From Phycisphaerales bacterium (GTDB lineage: Bacteria; Planctomycetota; Phycisphaerae; Phycisphaerales; UBA1924): a DNA stretch of 64,000 nucleotides. Numbering within the stretch: the first letter of the stretch is position 1; every line of letters starts with the position of its first letter. Positions 62,483-64,000 of this stretch are shown one piece after another. The stretch covers positions 1-64,000 of the forward strand of contig CANHCQ010000018.1 in the NCBI GenBank assembly GCA_947459215.1. The letters run 5' to 3'. A model generated the notes under the pieces. It searched no databases, had not been told where the DNA came from, and was given only the letters and a program-made list of their open reading frames with translations. A program made the translations under genes and the position numbers.

Positions 62483-63781
62483 GTGTCCGCTCGATGTGAC
62501 ATCGCCATCATCGGCGCCGGAGCCGCCGGCCTCTTCGCCTCCATCTGGACGGCCCGCACGCTCCGCGCCTCAACGAGCCCCGAGCGTCAGCGAGCGGGTT
62601 CCGTCCTCGCCCTTGACGGCGCCACCAAACTGGGCGCCAAAGTCCTCGTCGCCGGCGGCGGCCGCTGCAACGTCACTCACCACGCCGTCGACGAATCCGC
62701 ATATGCCGGCAGCAGCCGTAACGCAATCAAGAAGGTGCTGCGCCGCTTCGATGTGCCGCAGACTGTCCAGTTCTTCCGCGAACGCGGCGTCGAACTCAAA
62801 CGCGAAGACACCGGCAAACTCTTCCCAACCACCGACGACGCCCAAACCGTCCTCGACGCGCTGCTCGCCGCCGCGAACGACGCCGGCGCATCGCTGCTCA
62901 CCGCGCACAGAGTCAACGTTGTGCGCACAAACGGGGATCTGTTCCTCGTGGAACACTCGCGCGGCGAACTCCTCGCCCGCCGCATCATCCTCGCCACCGG
63001 CGGCAAGAGCCTCCCCAAAACCGGCTCCGACGGCCACGGCCACGAACTCGCACGCGCACTCGGCCACACCATTACGCCGCGCGTCTTCCCCGCGCTTGTG
63101 CCGCTGACGATCCCCAAGGACCACTGGCTCACCACCCTCAGCGGCGTGACGCTTCCCGCAACCCTCGAACTCCGTGCCAAGTCCGGCAAGAAATTGCAAT
63201 CGTTCACCAACTCCACCCTCGTGACTCACTTCGGCCTCAGCGGGCCGAGCGTGCTGGACATGAGCCGCTACTACACGGCGGAGAAACTGGACAACCCGCA
63301 CGACCCGCCGCGGCTGGTCATGAATTGGATCCCGGGCGAATCGCTTGATGGGCTCGACGCGTTCCTCGCCGCCGAGGGCCGCCGCGGCGGGACGACGCTG
63401 CGGCGCTCGCTCGAAGGCAAGTTGCCCGAGCGTGTGCTCACGGCTCTCGCGGCGAGTGTGGGACTTGAGCTCAATGCTTCGTTGGCGACGATGCCGAAGG
63501 ACAAACGCCGCGCCCTTGCGACTGCGATGACGGAGCTTGAGCTTCCGATCAGCGGCGACCGCGGCTATCTGTTCGCAGAGGTCACCGCCGGCGGCGTGCC
63601 GCTGAGTGAGATTCACTTGGAAACGATGGAAAGCCGGGTCTGCCCGGGGCTGCACCTGTGCGGCGAGATCTGCGACGTGGACGGGCGCATCGGTGGGTTC
63701 AACTTCCAGTGGGCCTGGGCGAGCGGCTACGTCGCGGGCTGCGGCGCGGCGAACGGGTTGTCCACTACACTCGCCCCGTGA
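62483..63781 (+). CDS. HI0933/BaiN-like FAD-dependent oxidoreductase
   Basis: The protein has 432 aa from a GTG at 62483. The FAD-binding motif IIGAGAAGLFAS is followed by GATKLGAKVLVAGGGRCNVTHH, the family hallmark. Later come ATGGKSLPKTGSDGHG, LTHFGLSGPSVLDMSR-type (VTHFGLSGPS) and the C-terminal AGGVPLSEIHLETMESR and GFNFQWAWASGYVAG. Bile-acid BaiN belongs here, but most members are uncharacterised. Between the first helix and VLALDGATKLG there are about twelve extra residues (TLRASTSPERQRAG), encoded by a palindrome-like sequence at about 62569-62602. The stop overlaps the next start (GTGA). Confidence 0.87.
   Translation: MSARCDIAIIGAGAAGLFASIWTARTLRASTSPERQRAGSVLALDGATKLGAKVLVAGGGRCNVTHHAVDESAYAGSSRNAIKKVLRRFDVPQTVQFFRERGVELKREDTGKLFPTTDDAQTVLDALLAAANDAGASLLTAHRVNVVRTNGDLFLVEHSRGELLARRIILATGGKSLPKTGSDGHGHELARALGHTITPRVFPALVPLTIPKDHWLTTLSGVTLPATLELRAKSGKKLQSFTNSTLVTHFGLSGPSVLDMSRYYTAEKLDNPHDPPRLVMNWIPGESLDGLDAFLAAEGRRGGTTLRRSLEGKLPERVLTALAASVGLELNASLATMPKDKRRALATAMTELELPISGDRGYLFAEVTAGGVPLSEIHLETMESRVCPGLHLCGEICDVDGRIGGFNFQWAWASGYVAGCGAANGLSTTLAP
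62569..62602. repeat. Short in-frame palindromic insertion in the BaiN-like gene
   Basis: The core CCCGAGCGTCAGCGAGCGGG is an imperfect palindrome. It interrupts the normally short turn after the first FAD-binding helix and adds about ten residues (STSPERQRAG) in frame. The GCGTCAGCGAG core also occurs near 53657-53667. It is probably a small dispersed repeat. Confidence 0.45.
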
Positions 63782-64000
63782 CACTGCTCTGCGTTCCCAT
63801 CATGGTCCACGACATCGACGCCGCGATCGCCGACGCGGCGGCGGCGAAGTCGCTCGGGGCTGACATCGTCGAGTTCCGCATCGATGAGTTCTTCGACGGC
63901 GGGCACAGCGAGGCCGACCCAGGGCGGCAGACGCGAGAGATTCTGCGGCTGGTGCATCAGTCGGTGCTGCCGGCGATCGTGACTTGCCGCAGCGCGAGCG
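63778..64000 (+). CDS. aroD: Type I 3-dehydroquinate dehydratase, N-terminal part
   Basis: The GTG at 63778 overlaps the stop of the flavoprotein gene and the frame is open to the window edge (74 codons). The sequence LCVPIMVHDIDAAIADA, then LGADIVEFRIDEFFD, then LPAIVTCRSAS matches the first strands of the type I dehydroquinase (beta/alpha)8 barrel. The VEFRID (Glu/Arg substrate site) and TCRS boxes are plain. It should dehydrate 3-dehydroquinate in the shikimate pathway. The gene may continue into a shikimate dehydrogenase domain (AroDE fusion), which cannot be seen here. Confidence 0.8.
   Translation, partial: MTLLCVPIMVHDIDAAIADAAAAKSLGADIVEFRIDEFFDGGHSEADPGRQTREILRLVHQSVLPAIVTCRSAS

Overview
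This 64 kb, GC-rich window looks like a chromosomal segment of a planctomycete, most likely class Phycisphaerae. That assignment is inferred from gene content: a secretin and an FHA-GspE ATPase encoded far from each other, an H-X-G/DUF1559-style prepilin-like protein, a tricorn-type S41 protease with a secreted N-terminus, an alternative GlmU-like nucleotidyltransferase, Gld-type ABC genes, a kinase with many membrane helices, and lpxB (Gram-negative lipid A). No sequence search could be run. Nearly all DNA is coding. Mirror ORFs of hundreds of codons opposite real genes are an effect of high GC and were left out.

Layout. 1-0.5 kb: tail of a tyrosine recombinase that ends inside a tRNA-Tyr gene (edge of a probable integrated element), then tRNA-Thr. 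0.9-5.2 kb: tricorn-like protease and tRNA-Val. 5.3-6.8 kb: ECF sigma factor and its anti-sigma factor. 7.2-9 kb: iscS-iscU. 9.2-13.7 kb: secretin, STAS antagonist, RsbW-like kinase. 14.2-21.4 kb: an unknown acidic protein, coaX, an MnmE-like GTPase lacking the catalytic C-terminus, a YfgM-like protein, an rluD-type synthase with an in-frame inverted-repeat element, serS. 21.6-28.6 kb: FHA-GspE, omega-amidase-type nitrilase, Ser/Thr kinase, FmdB-like protein, hpt. 28.6-34.3 kb: TPR lipoprotein-like secreted protein, AglD-like membrane protein, DUF444 protein, zinc-ribbon membrane protein. 34.2-37.9 kb: bPH2-coaE fusion, and rho with a long disordered N-terminus. 38.1-42 kb: GldA/F/G-type ABC operon. 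42.2-47 kb: PAS-GAF-REC regulator, DUF1338 enzyme, prmC. 47-50.8 kb: polA preceded by a toxin-antitoxin pair. 50.9-64 kb: NCS1 permease, GlmU-like enzyme, HAD phosphatase, lpxB, FeS photolyase-like protein, prepilin-like protein, sorbosone-dehydrogenase-like protein, prfA, DUF418 protein, BaiN/HI0933-like flavoprotein, start of aroD.

Working together: tight couplings (ATGA or GTGA overlaps) link sigma/anti-sigma, coaX/GTPase, the TPR protein/AglD-like protein, the three ABC genes and the flavoprotein/aroD. Translation and core housekeeping (serS, prfA, prmC, rho, polA, hpt, coaX, coaE, iscSU, three tRNAs) are interleaved with envelope and secretion genes. Several families of palindromic repeats sit between genes, and two sit in frame inside genes. 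No rRNA, CRISPR array, complete insertion sequence or obvious defence cluster was seen.
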